7,101 nucleotides of DNA, from NCBI GenBank assembly GCA_002317145.1, contig DCIT01000038.1:1-7101 (forward strand). The letters run 5' to 3'. The notes under the pieces were generated by a model that saw only the letters and a list, made by a program, of their open reading frames with translations, did no database searches and was not told where the DNA came from. Source of the DNA: Caryophanales bacterium UBA1719 (GTDB lineage: Bacteria; Bacillota_I; Bacilli_A; RFN20; CAG-826). Both the position numbers and the translations under genes were made by a program. How positions within the stretch are numbered: position 1 is the first letter of the stretch; each line of letters begins with the position of its first letter. Shown here one piece after another: positions 1 through 6,295 of this stretch.

Positions 1-4
1 ACAA

Positions 5-44
5 AATGAGTTGGGTGAAAATGAGGTATCTCACCCATTTCATT
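5..44. repeat. Imperfect inverted repeat (hairpin) at left edge
   Basis: AATGA (5-9) and TGGGTGA (12-18) pair with TCACCCA (31-37) and TCATT (40-44), interrupted by a 2x2 internal loop, around a 12-base loop. The right arm contains TCACCCATTTCATT, which recurs exactly at 115-128. No long T-run follows on either strand, so this is less clearly a terminator than the hairpin at 101-126. It may be a transcription end for a gene to the left or a protein-binding site for the integrase. The structure is seen; the role is inferred. Confidence 0.5.
31..44 (+). repeat. 14-bp direct repeat, copy 1
   Basis: TCACCCATTTCATT is identical to 115-128, 84 bases away, and its first 10 bases of core sequence also occur inverted at 101-110. 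Repeats of this size next to the 3' end of an integrase gene are the usual setting for arm-type integrase binding sites or an attachment region. The integrase here has an N-terminal arm-binding-type domain that could read them. The match is seen; the function is inferred. Confidence 0.5.
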
Positions 45-57
45 CGATAGAATCGAA
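43..57. repeat. Short palindrome TTCGAT-aga-ATCGAA
   Basis: A perfect 6-bp inverted repeat with a 3-base centre, 67 bases beyond the integrase stop codon and between the two 14-bp direct repeats. Tyrosine recombinase core sites are short inverted arms around a spacer, so this is a candidate, although the 3-base centre is shorter than the usual 6-8 base overlap. It could equally be part of an RNA hairpin. Function not established. Confidence 0.25.
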
Positions 58-100
58 ATTATTAGATTATATCGAGTGTTTAAAACCTCAAGTATAGGTT

Positions 101-137
101 TGAAATGGGTAAGTTCACCCATTTCATTTTTTATTAT
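101..137 (+). terminator. Hairpin plus T-run, rightward terminator candidate
   Basis: TGAAATGGGT (101-110) pairs perfectly with ACCCATTTCA (117-126) around a 6-base loop, and on the + strand the stem is followed directly by a T-rich tract from 127. That is the form of an intrinsic terminator for transcription entering from the left. On the minus strand the same stem overlaps the integrase stop codon (124-126) but lacks a following U-run, so it would be a weaker terminator for the integrase operon. Confidence 0.5.
115..128 (+). repeat. 14-bp direct repeat, copy 2
   Basis: Second exact copy of TCACCCATTTCATT (first at 31-44). It overlaps the last codons and stop of the integrase gene and forms the right arm of the hairpin at 101-126. 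Its reuse in two separate hairpins argues that the motif itself is maintained, not just the secondary structure. Confidence 0.5.
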
Positions 138-1293
138 TAGAGATCTTTTCTAAACACTTTTTAATACACGCATCTTTCTTCTTGCTTATATGTTCGTAAA
201 TGTTTAAAGTAACTCTTATATCAGAGTGTCCTACTCGCTCACTTACATTTTTAACTGTTTGGATTGACGCATCCTTTTCGCCTAATGCCCAAAAAACATG
301 ACTATGTCTTATGCCATGTATTGTGATTCGATGTACTTTTGCAAGCTTTTGATAGTAATCGAACGCTCTCCTAATAGATGAAGTACTAATGGGTACTCTT
401 CTAGCAAAGAAGATAAAATCATTTGGATTACCAATTGATTCATTAACTTCAAGATATTTTATTATCTTATTCATTGTACTCTTAGAGATTCCTACATCTC
501 TAATACTTGATATAGTTTTAGGTGAAGTGATAATGGAATGGCCTGAGCCATTATTATTCGTTACTTGTTGCCTAATCATTAATGAGCAAGTTTTTATCTT
601 AATATGCTTAACCTGCAATCCTCTAATCTCGCCTAATCTACATCCTAGCTCTGCAAAGACTAGAAAGAATAAATACCATTTGTTATTAGAATCAATCTTA
701 TTAATGAATTTTCTCCATTCATATAATTCCCAATAATTTTCCTTCTTCTCTTTGATTTCGCTATTTATCTTTATTGGTTCTGTGTTTAGATATACTATGT
801 TTAATTCTTTTTGATTTATATAGTTAATTCTAAAACCTAGTTCAAATATATTTCTTAATATCATTAATACCCTATTCTTATGAAGAGTAGAGAAGTTTTG
901 TGATATTAATCCATTTAGAAAATTAGAAATATTATCATTATCAATAAATTTTGATATTGAATATTCTTTATATTTAAAGAAATATTTTCTTATTATGGAT
1001 TTAATATGCTCTAGTGTTGTTATTTTTACGTGTTTTGCTTTATATTCTAAATATTTATCGACAAGATAACCAAATCTAGAGTCATTATAACGCTTTATCT
1101 TTTCTTCTTTTACTCTAGTTTCATATGATAGTTTAGCTTGATAAGCTTCATCAGCACTTTTAAAGCCAGTTACTATTACTCTTCCTTTCTTTAATGGATC
1201 AGAAGATTCATAAGAATCAAAACGCCACAAGTTCCCGCGTGCGTTCTTATATACTCCTGGAAATCCTGATTTTGCTATTTTTCTTTTGATCAT
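124..1293 (-). CDS. int: Tyrosine recombinase / phage-type integrase
   Basis: Site-specific DNA recombinase of 389 residues, a normal length for Tn916/phage-type integrases. Residues about 12-60 form the AP2-like arm-DNA-binding domain (GVYKNARGNLWRF, then GFKSADEAYQAK). Residues about 70-170 are the helical core-binding domain, and about 185-380 the catalytic domain. The catalytic set is complete: R219 in GCRLGEIRGL, K259 in SPKT, H326 and R329 in HGIRHSH, H356 in VGHSD, and nucleophile Y366 in NIYEH. The ATG at 1293 is supported by AGGAGG at 1308-1303 with a 9-base spacer. That ribosome site lies in a hairpin (1304-1334). It is the last gene of the leftward operon, 57 bases after a paralogous half-integrase. 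Presumably it integrates and excises the element carrying this region. Stop is TGA. Confidence 0.95.
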   Translation of the reverse strand: MIKRKIAKSGFPGVYKNARGNLWRFDSYESSDPLKKGRVIVTGFKSADEAYQAKLSYETRVKEEKIKRYNDSRFGYLVDKYLEYKAKHVKITTLEHIKSIIRKYFFKYKEYSISKFIDNDNISNFLNGLISQNFSTLHKNRVLMILRNIFELGFRINYINQKELNIVYLNTEPIKINSEIKEKKENYWELYEWRKFINKIDSNNKWYLFFLVFAELGCRLGEIRGLQVKHIKIKTCSLMIRQQVTNNNGSGHSIITSPKTISSIRDVGISKSTMNKIIKYLEVNESIGNPNDFIFFARRVPISTSSIRRAFDYYQKLAKVHRITIHGIRHSHVFWALGEKDASIQTVKNVSERVGHSDIRVTLNIYEHISKKKDACIKKCLEKISNNKK

Positions 1294-1302
1294 TTTTTTG
1301 AT

Positions 1303-1308
1303 CCTCCT
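1303..1308 (-). promoter_or_regulatory. Strong Shine-Dalgarno of the integrase
   Basis: AGGAGG on the minus strand, 9 bases before ATG 1293-1291. It fixes the start of the integrase and lies within the 3' arm of the hairpin at 1304-1334, so it may be hidden from ribosomes when the hairpin forms. Confidence 0.85.
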
Positions 1309-1334
1309 ATTTTTAGATTTTTATCTTATAGGAG
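1304..1334 (-). promoter_or_regulatory. Hairpin sequestering the integrase ribosome binding site
   Basis: In the minus-strand mRNA, CUCCUAU (1334-1328) can pair perfectly with AUAGGAG (1310-1304), which contains most of the Shine-Dalgarno. An inner stem AGAU/AUCU (1326-1323 with 1318-1315) closes a 4-base A loop. The arms are seen directly. Translational repression of the integrase by this structure is inferred. The 5' arm together with AAGAUA also matches, as a complement, the first 13 bases around the ribosome site of the operon's first gene (3255-3267). Confidence 0.55.
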
Positions 1335-1350
1335 AATCAATTATCAAAAG

Positions 1351-1866
1351 TTATATGCCAGTTATTTCATCTAATAAGACAACATCATTAAAACTAACTA
1401 AGCTATTTTGGTATCCATAGCGATACATATCTTTAATAAATTTAATGATGTCGCTTTGATATTTATTGTTTAAAGAGGAATTTAATATGCTCTTAGTTAA
1501 ATTATTAAATATCTTAGTTGCAAAGTAGTGGGGCGTCTTATTCTCGTTATCTTTTAAAACATATAGATTAATTACCTGTTTTCTTTTAGTAGCGGTAGAA
1601 GGATTAGAAGTTTCATATAAATATTTTGTGTAATCTTCCACCAATTCTTTAATTTTAGCGGTAAACTTACCTGTTTCTTGGGCAAGTAGCTTTCTTTTAT
1701 TCTTCTTCTCGAATTCTAATTTAGCTTTATGCGCTTCTTTAGCGGTTTTAAATCCGCTTACAGTAGTGCGTTTCTTAACACCAAGCTTATCACTTACATA
1801 AGAATCGAAATGATAGAGGTTACCTCTAGAGTTTTTATATACACCTATATATTTTTGTTCAGCCAT
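1351..1866 (-). CDS. Catalytic-domain-less integrase paralogue (DNA-binding only)
   Basis: A 171-residue protein homologous to the N-terminal half of the downstream integrase. Residues about 5-52 (YIGVYKNSRGNLYHFDSY, then VSGFKTAKEAHKAKLEFE) match the AP2-like arm-binding domain. Residues about 65-165 resemble the helical core-binding domain. There is no R, HxxR or Tyr catalytic module, and only 57 bases separate its TAA stop from the next ATG, so the catalytic half has been deleted, not merely frameshifted. The frame is open and clean, and the start lies 2 bases after the upstream stop (TAA-TT-ATG) with no good Shine-Dalgarno, which suggests translational coupling to the regulator gene. It could be a decaying duplicate, or a maintained competitor, accessory or directionality factor that binds integrase sites without cutting. 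Confidence 0.8.
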   Translation of the reverse strand: MAEQKYIGVYKNSRGNLYHFDSYVSDKLGVKKRTTVSGFKTAKEAHKAKLEFEKKNKRKLLAQETGKFTAKIKELVEDYTKYLYETSNPSTATKRKQVINLYVLKDNENKTPHYFATKIFNNLTKSILNSSLNNKYQSDIIKFIKDMYRYGYQNSLVSFNDVVLLDEITGI

Positions 1867-1868
1867 AA

Positions 1869-3248
1869 TTATTTGTTTTTGGTTGAAATATATCTTTGAT
1901 TAGGAGATTGCTTCTTTTCTAATGGCTTAAGTTTTCCAGAATTTAAAAGCGGAGCAATTATCTTACTTGATATATAAGTTCTAGTTTTTATTCCTAAATA
2001 ATCTTGTATTTCTTGCCTTGTTTTTGGCGTAACGCAAAAAGATAAAACTTTATTAATTGTTTCGTCATCATTATTGTCTCTTATATAAGATAAATCTTTT
2101 AAAGTAATAATAAATTGTGCAGGATCAGAATAAATAGAAGGTTGATAATCTTTAGAAGCGTCTTCGTATTCTTCTAGTATTTTAGAAAAACCTGAACCAG
2201 ATTCTTCCATTAACAAGCATAATTGGAAAACATCACATATATTGATGTTTCTTCTTCTAGAAGGAATGTTTTCCATTTTATATTCTTGAGCTTCGCCAGG
2301 TAATAGAAAACTACCAGGAGAAGTAATTTGAAGTCTATCTTTAAAGATGTCAATATCAATTTGAGATCCGTTGATGTAATAATCTCTATGAACAAAAGCA
2401 TTAACTAAAGCCTCAGTTATTGCTCTATCTGGATACGAAATTAATTTTTCTCTTCCACTAGGCGTTTTAATATATCCTTGTTTAGTATTTTCTTTTATAA
2501 AGGTTGTTGCGTCATCAAGCAGCTTAAGTAGATTCCCTTTAAATGTTTGGTCATTAATCACTTTATCGGAACCTTTAGTGAAGTTAGGCCATACTCTACA
2601 ATGGATATTAGAGTTCTCGAAATCACAATTATCCATAAAAAGTAAGCCGGTATTAGTTAAATAACCTTCTTCATTTATAACTTTTTTACTTTGTAATAAC
2701 TTAAGAGAAATATTATTTTCAACTTTATTATTTATTTTATATACTTTGTTTAAGTCATTAAATGTTACTTCTCCAAATTTGATCTTAGTGATTTTGCTAT
2801 CAAAATCTTCTCTTTTAGATGAAAGAACTAAATTCTCTATTTCTTCAGATGTTGCAAGTCTACTTTCTCCGTCTTTTCTTATATAAATTACTTTTGTTTC
2901 ATCTTTTCTATTTAACCATACTGGTAGTTTCTTGTTTTTCTTCACATTTATTGATAAAACCAATAATTTTCCATTGCTTATTCTATTAATTTCATAATTT
3001 ATACTCGGACTTAACTTAATATCTATTATGTGATTTATGTATAAAATTTCTTTATCTATATTTTCTTTATTTAGACCAATAAAATTTCCATCATCATCTA
3101 CTCCGAATAATAGAACTCCTCCAGTAGTGTTAGAAAAAGCGTTAATTGTTTTTAACCACTTTTCATAGAAATCATGACTAATCATTTCTTTAAATTCACA
3201 TTTTTTACTTTCAAATTCAACATTTGGAATTAATTCACTTATTTTCAT
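1869..3248 (-). CDS. AlbA_2 / HATPase_c_4 domain regulator (RecG-like, Schlafen-type)
   Basis: A 459-residue putative DNA-binding regulator. Residues about 12-140 are a Schlafen AlbA_2 domain: ESKKCEFKE, then INAFSNTTGGVLLFGVDDDG and FIGLNKE. Residues about 265-385 match the HATPase_c_4 region (often named 'RecG C-terminal'), with DRAITEALVNAFVHRDY (E279, N283, H287) and ESGSGF (349-354). Residues about 394-459 resemble a winged helix. There is no helicase motor, so a 'RecG helicase' label would be wrong. The family is generally annotated as ATP-binding transcriptional regulators. ATG 3248 has TAGGAG 6 bases upstream and a good promoter. It heads the operon with the half-integrase and integrase, so a role controlling mobility or its own CATGTCTA-repeat promoter is plausible but unproven. 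Confidence 0.88.
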   Translation of the reverse strand: MKISELIPNVEFESKKCEFKEMISHDFYEKWLKTINAFSNTTGGVLLFGVDDDGNFIGLNKENIDKEILYINHIIDIKLSPSINYEINRISNGKLLVLSINVKKNKKLPVWLNRKDETKVIYIRKDGESRLATSEEIENLVLSSKREDFDSKITKIKFGEVTFNDLNKVYKINNKVENNISLKLLQSKKVINEEGYLTNTGLLFMDNCDFENSNIHCRVWPNFTKGSDKVINDQTFKGNLLKLLDDATTFIKENTKQGYIKTPSGREKLISYPDRAITEALVNAFVHRDYYINGSQIDIDIFKDRLQITSPGSFLLPGEAQEYKMENIPSRRRNINICDVFQLCLLMEESGSGFSKILEEYEDASKDYQPSIYSDPAQFIITLKDLSYIRDNNDDETINKVLSFCVTPKTRQEIQDYLGIKTRTYISSKIIAPLLNSGKLKPLEKKQSPNQRYISTKNK

Positions 3249-3254
3249 ATGCCG

Positions 3255-3267
3255 CTCCTATAAGATA
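3255..3267 (-). promoter_or_regulatory. Ribosome site of regulator gene, complementary to integrase leader
   Basis: The minus strand reads TATCTTATAGGAG, containing the Shine-Dalgarno 6 bases before ATG 3248. The identical 13 bases occur on the opposite strand at 1322-1334, so the integrase leader RNA carries the exact reverse complement. With a transcription start near 3266 this segment is the very 5' end of the operon mRNA. The complementarity is seen; an RNA-RNA switch is inferred. Confidence 0.6.
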
Positions 3268-3272
3268 TTGAT

Positions 3273-3301
3273 ATTATATATCATGTCTACTAACATGTCT
3301 A
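3273..3301 (-). promoter_or_regulatory. Sigma-70-type promoter of the leftward operon
   Basis: On the minus strand, -35 TAGACA (3301-3296; 5 of 6 consensus) and -10 TATAAT (3278-3273; 6 of 6) are separated by 17 bases. This predicts a start near 3266 and an 18-base leader with a well-placed Shine-Dalgarno. The -35 box is part of one of the four CATGTCTA repeats, and other copies lie in the spacer and upstream, so a repeat-binding protein would directly affect RNA polymerase here. Confidence 0.75.
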
Positions 3302-3327
3302 CTCATGTCTACTAACATGTCTATTAA
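3282..3327. repeat. Four tandem CATGTCTA-type repeats (operator array)
   Basis: CATGTCTACTAA (3282), CATGTCTACT (3294), CATGTCTACTAA (3304) and CATGTCTATTAA (3316) follow one another without gaps. The steps are 12, 10 and 12 bases, so pairs repeat every 22 bases, about two helical turns, on one DNA face. The array overlaps the -35 box and spacer of the leftward promoter and lies upstream of the divergent primase-helicase gene. It is best read as an operator for a regulator encoded nearby (the AlbA_2 protein or the half-integrase); iterons are an alternative. Confidence 0.7.
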
Positions 3328-3540
3328 ATATAAATATTTCTAATTATTGATTTACTACATTTTTGCGTATATTCACGCTAAGAGCATTTAATAATTTTAA
3401 TAATATTTCATGCAATTGTTATGTACACTTGTGCAGAAGGACACGAAGTTATATTTTATTAAAATGTCATTCTTCGCCTAGAGGGTACCAACTTGATTAT
3501 ATAAACATTTATTATTTAACTTCTACTATAATATTTATAG
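3328..3540 (+). promoter_or_regulatory. Upstream region of the primase-helicase gene
   Basis: No convincing gene. A weak rightward promoter TTGATT (3347-3352), 15 bases, TATATT (3368-3373) could give a leader of about 160 bases. A perfect TATAAT lies at 3527-3532, just 8 bases before ATG 3541, but without a good -35. Between about 3421 and 3490 the sequence is less AT-rich and can fold: ACTTGTG (3427-3433) pairs with CACgAAGT (3442-3449) with one bulge, or alternatively CGAAG (3444-3448) with CTTCG (3472-3476). Either a structured leader or a small RNA would fit; neither is proven. Confidence 0.35.
3527..3532 (+). promoter_or_regulatory. TATAAT box directly before the primase-helicase start
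   Basis: A consensus -10 hexamer ending 8 bases before ATG 3541, so transcription would begin at about 3539-3541, giving a leaderless or nearly leaderless mRNA. No recognisable -35 is found at the usual distance (3504-3509) and there is no extended TG element, so the box may be chance in such AT-rich DNA. Confidence 0.35.
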
Positions 3541-6237
3541 ATGTCGGATAAGGAATTGATTGATAATTTAATTAAAGAAAACGATTTTTTGAAATCTTTA
3601 TTAGAACAGCATAATATTCCCTATAGAAAACCGGATGAGTTAGAAATAATCAAATACTCTACTGATGAAAAAATAGATATTTTTATGTCTTATTTTAAAG
3701 GTAGAGATGATATTTTTGCTTATCAATATATTAATAAAGAAGGTAAGAAAGGATGTTTTCCGTTTTGCGGTAATAAAGAGAAAGTATCTTCATTTTGTAA
3801 GATAAGTTCTAAGTGCAAAGATTGTTCCTCAAGAAAATATCGAGGAATAACTAAAAATGATATTTTTCGTCATCTTAAGGGAGAAGAAACTTTAGGCATA
3901 TATCCTTTACTAGATGACAATACAACGCATTTTATATGTATTGATTTTGATGATAAGGATTATAAGAAAAGCGCTTTAGCGTTTTATAAAACCTGCATCC
4001 TACATTCTATTTACCCTTTGATAGAAATATCTCAATCTGGAACTGGAGCTCATATTTGGATCTTTTTTGAAAATAAAATTAGTGCTTATAAAGTTAGACA
4101 AGCTTGTAAATATCTTTTATACGAAGCAATGATGAAATTTGAAGGAGTAGTTTTCTCTTCTTTTGATAGAATGATTCCATCACAAGATTTTATTAATACT
4201 GAAAAAGGGTATGGTAATTTAATCATTCTTCCTTTACAGGGTAGCAAGGCTAAAGATAGTAAAACTATATTTGTTAATGAAAATTTTGAACCTTATAAAT
4301 TAAATGAACAAATTACTTTACTTTCAAATACTAGAAAAACGCAGAATCATATTATTGATTTAATAATTGAAAAGAACAAATCTGAAGAACAGGAGCGTTT
4401 TTCAGTATCATTAAAAATGATAGATAAATATAAATTAGATAGATTTGATTTTCCAGAAACACTGATGCTTATAAAAGAAAACGGTTTTGTTATTGGTAAA
4501 GGAGGATTATCTAACAAAGCTCTAAAATTTATAAGGTGTTTAGCGTCATTGCCAAACCCGGAATATTATGATGCTATGCGTAGAAGGCAACCAATTTATA
4601 ATTATTCTAAAATTCAATTTCCTATGATTCTTAGATTATTCTATGAAGATGAATCGTATATAAAAATTCCTCGAGGTTGTGAAGAAGCTTTAATCAGATT
4701 GCTGAATTTTCTTAAAATTAAATATGAAATTGATGATAAAGAATATAAAGGCAAACCTATTGATATTTCTTTTAAAGGCGAATTACGTTTTGATCAAGAA
4801 ATTGCACTTAATGAAGTGTTAACTAAAACAAATGGATTAATAGTAGCTCCTCCGGCATTTGGCAAAACTATTTTAGCGCTTTCTTTAATAGACAAAATAA
4901 GAAAGAATGTTTTGATAGTTGTACCAAAAGTAGCCTTGATTAATCAGTGGAAAGAACGCATTGAACAATTCCTAGAAATTAAATATAAATGTGATACAAA
5001 ATATAATATTGGCATTTATTATGGTCAGAAGAAAAAGTTAACAAATAAAATTGATATAGCATGTTTAGATTCATTAACTAGTAAAGAGTCTTCTGATTTG
5101 TTAAATAAATACGGAGTAATAATATTTGATGAAGCACATCATCTAGCGGCACCCACATATTTAAAATGCCTAGAAATGTGCAATAGTGAATATTTGTATG
5201 GATTCACTGCAACTCCTAAAAGAAGCGATAAAACCCATAAAATAATATATAAAACATTAGGGAATATAATAAGTGAAAGCGAAAATACTATAAACGAAGG
5301 AATTGCTAAGTTGTTATATCCTAGATTTACAACTTTTTATTTAAATAACACTTTAAAAACTATAGGATATGCTGATCAAATTTCTATATTAATTAAGGAC
5401 GAAAATAGAAATAAATTAATAGTTAATGATTTGATTAAAGAATATAAAAACGGTCGAACAATAATGCTTTTGACTGATAGAATTGAGCATTTAAATATTT
5501 TAAAAGAAATGTTAAAAGATGTTTCAAAACTATATGTTATTAACGGTGAAATGAGCGGTAAAGATAAAAATAAATTCTTTGAAAATATTAAAACGATTTC
5601 TACTAATTTCGTAGTTTTATCTATTGGTAAATATATAGGCGAAGGATTTGATGAATCTAAGTTAGATACAATGTTCATCGCTTCTCCATTTAAATTTAAA
5701 GGAACGTTATGCCAATATTTAGGAAGATTAAACAGAACTTTAAAAGGAAAAACAGAATTAAGAGTTTTTGACTATATTGACTTAAATATTCCGATGTTTA
5801 GCAATATGTATCAAGAGAGACTCAGAGGATATAAAGAACTAGGATATTTCATTAACGAAGATAGCAATTTATTCTCTAAAAATTTATTTAATATCAAAGA
5901 GTTTATTAATAAGGCAAAAGAAGATATTTCAAAATCGCAAAATAGTATTAAATTATTTATTAAAGAATGCGATAAACACGTAATTAGTATGTTATTAGAA
6001 CACACTAATGCTAAAGCGACAATTAATATAACTAAGAACGATTCAATAATATTAGATAATGAAATTAAATTTTTAATTACTAATAAAATCAATTTAAATG
6101 TAAATTGTTTAATTATAGATGATTCAATATTATGGTTTGGGAGTAACAATATGTTTAAAAACGGTTTTAATAATGACAGCGTGATGAGGATTAATAATAA
6201 ACAAATAATTGAGGATTTTTTAAAACAAATAAAGTGA
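3541..6237 (+). CDS. TOTE-type AEP primase - SF2 helicase - PLD-like fusion protein
   Basis: An 898-residue multidomain nucleic-acid enzyme. Residues 1-25 are a short helical, probably coiled-coil, lead. C76, C86, C92 and C95 form a likely zinc cluster. Residues about 100-260 are the archaeo-eukaryotic primase domain of the TOTE conflict-system type: HLKGEETLGIYPLL (111-124), metal-binding D135-F-D137, SGTGAHIWIFF with H171, FDRMIPSQD with D209, and GNLIILPLQG (225-234). An SF2 helicase follows: Q419, Walker A APPAFGKT (436-443), DEAH 530-533, TATP 556-559, GEGFD 700-704, QYLGRLNR 725-732. The end, about 785-898, is PLD-like with NVNCLIID and GSNN but no HKD catalytic H or K. An in-frame TAG immediately precedes the ATG, fixing the start, and there is no Shine-Dalgarno. 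Likely DNA or RNA targeting or priming in a defence role; the exact activity is unknown. Stop is TGA. Confidence 0.9.
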   Translation: MSDKELIDNLIKENDFLKSLLEQHNIPYRKPDELEIIKYSTDEKIDIFMSYFKGRDDIFAYQYINKEGKKGCFPFCGNKEKVSSFCKISSKCKDCSSRKYRGITKNDIFRHLKGEETLGIYPLLDDNTTHFICIDFDDKDYKKSALAFYKTCILHSIYPLIEISQSGTGAHIWIFFENKISAYKVRQACKYLLYEAMMKFEGVVFSSFDRMIPSQDFINTEKGYGNLIILPLQGSKAKDSKTIFVNENFEPYKLNEQITLLSNTRKTQNHIIDLIIEKNKSEEQERFSVSLKMIDKYKLDRFDFPETLMLIKENGFVIGKGGLSNKALKFIRCLASLPNPEYYDAMRRRQPIYNYSKIQFPMILRLFYEDESYIKIPRGCEEALIRLLNFLKIKYEIDDKEYKGKPIDISFKGELRFDQEIALNEVLTKTNGLIVAPPAFGKTILALSLIDKIRKNVLIVVPKVALINQWKERIEQFLEIKYKCDTKYNIGIYYGQKKKLTNKIDIACLDSLTSKESSDLLNKYGVIIFDEAHHLAAPTYLKCLEMCNSEYLYGFTATPKRSDKTHKIIYKTLGNIISESENTINEGIAKLLYPRFTTFYLNNTLKTIGYADQISILIKDENRNKLIVNDLIKEYKNGRTIMLLTDRIEHLNILKEMLKDVSKLYVINGEMSGKDKNKFFENIKTISTNFVVLSIGKYIGEGFDESKLDTMFIASPFKFKGTLCQYLGRLNRTLKGKTELRVFDYIDLNIPMFSNMYQERLRGYKELGYFINEDSNLFSKNLFNIKEFINKAKEDISKSQNSIKLFIKECDKHVISMLLEHTNAKATINITKNDSIILDNEIKFLITNKINLNVNCLIIDDSILWFGSNNMFKNGFNNDSVMRINNKQIIEDFLKQIK

Positions 6238-6295
6238 TTTTTTATAATAAGTTTATGATTTTTAACAAATATTTAATGTTATTTTAATAGCATAA

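Noticed and set aside
1..128. tRNA gene or tRNA-3'-end attachment site
   Set aside because: The palindrome superficially resembles a T-arm, but no acceptor stem, anticodon arm or CCA-adjacent structure could be traced.
389..736. 115-codon open frame opposite the integrase
   Set aside because: Lies entirely antisense to the catalytic domain of a clearly real integrase; no ribosome site or domain.
2210..2401. 63-codon frame on the same strand within the AlbA_2 regulator gene
   Set aside because: Out-of-frame shadow of the conserved HATPase_c_4 coding segment.
1869..3248. RecG DNA helicase
   Set aside because: Family databases often give this name, but there is no Walker A/B or helicase motor; the match is AlbA_2 plus HATPase_c_4.
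3282..3327. CRISPR-like array
   Set aside because: The units are 10-12 bases and directly abutting, with no unique spacers; operator-like direct repeats instead.
3484..3489. GGTACC palindrome
   Set aside because: A single 6-base palindrome with no repeated or flanking symmetry; expected by chance.
3363..3551. Rightward 62-codon open frame in the divergent intergenic region
   Set aside because: No ribosome site, no recognisable domain, runs through promoter-like and foldable sequence and overlaps the start of the primase-helicase gene; best explained by chance.
5376..6149. Two leftward open frames (about 100 and 112 codons) inside the helicase and PLD-like region
   Set aside because: Antisense shadows of a well-supported gene, with hydrophobic low-complexity translations expected from AT-rich DNA.
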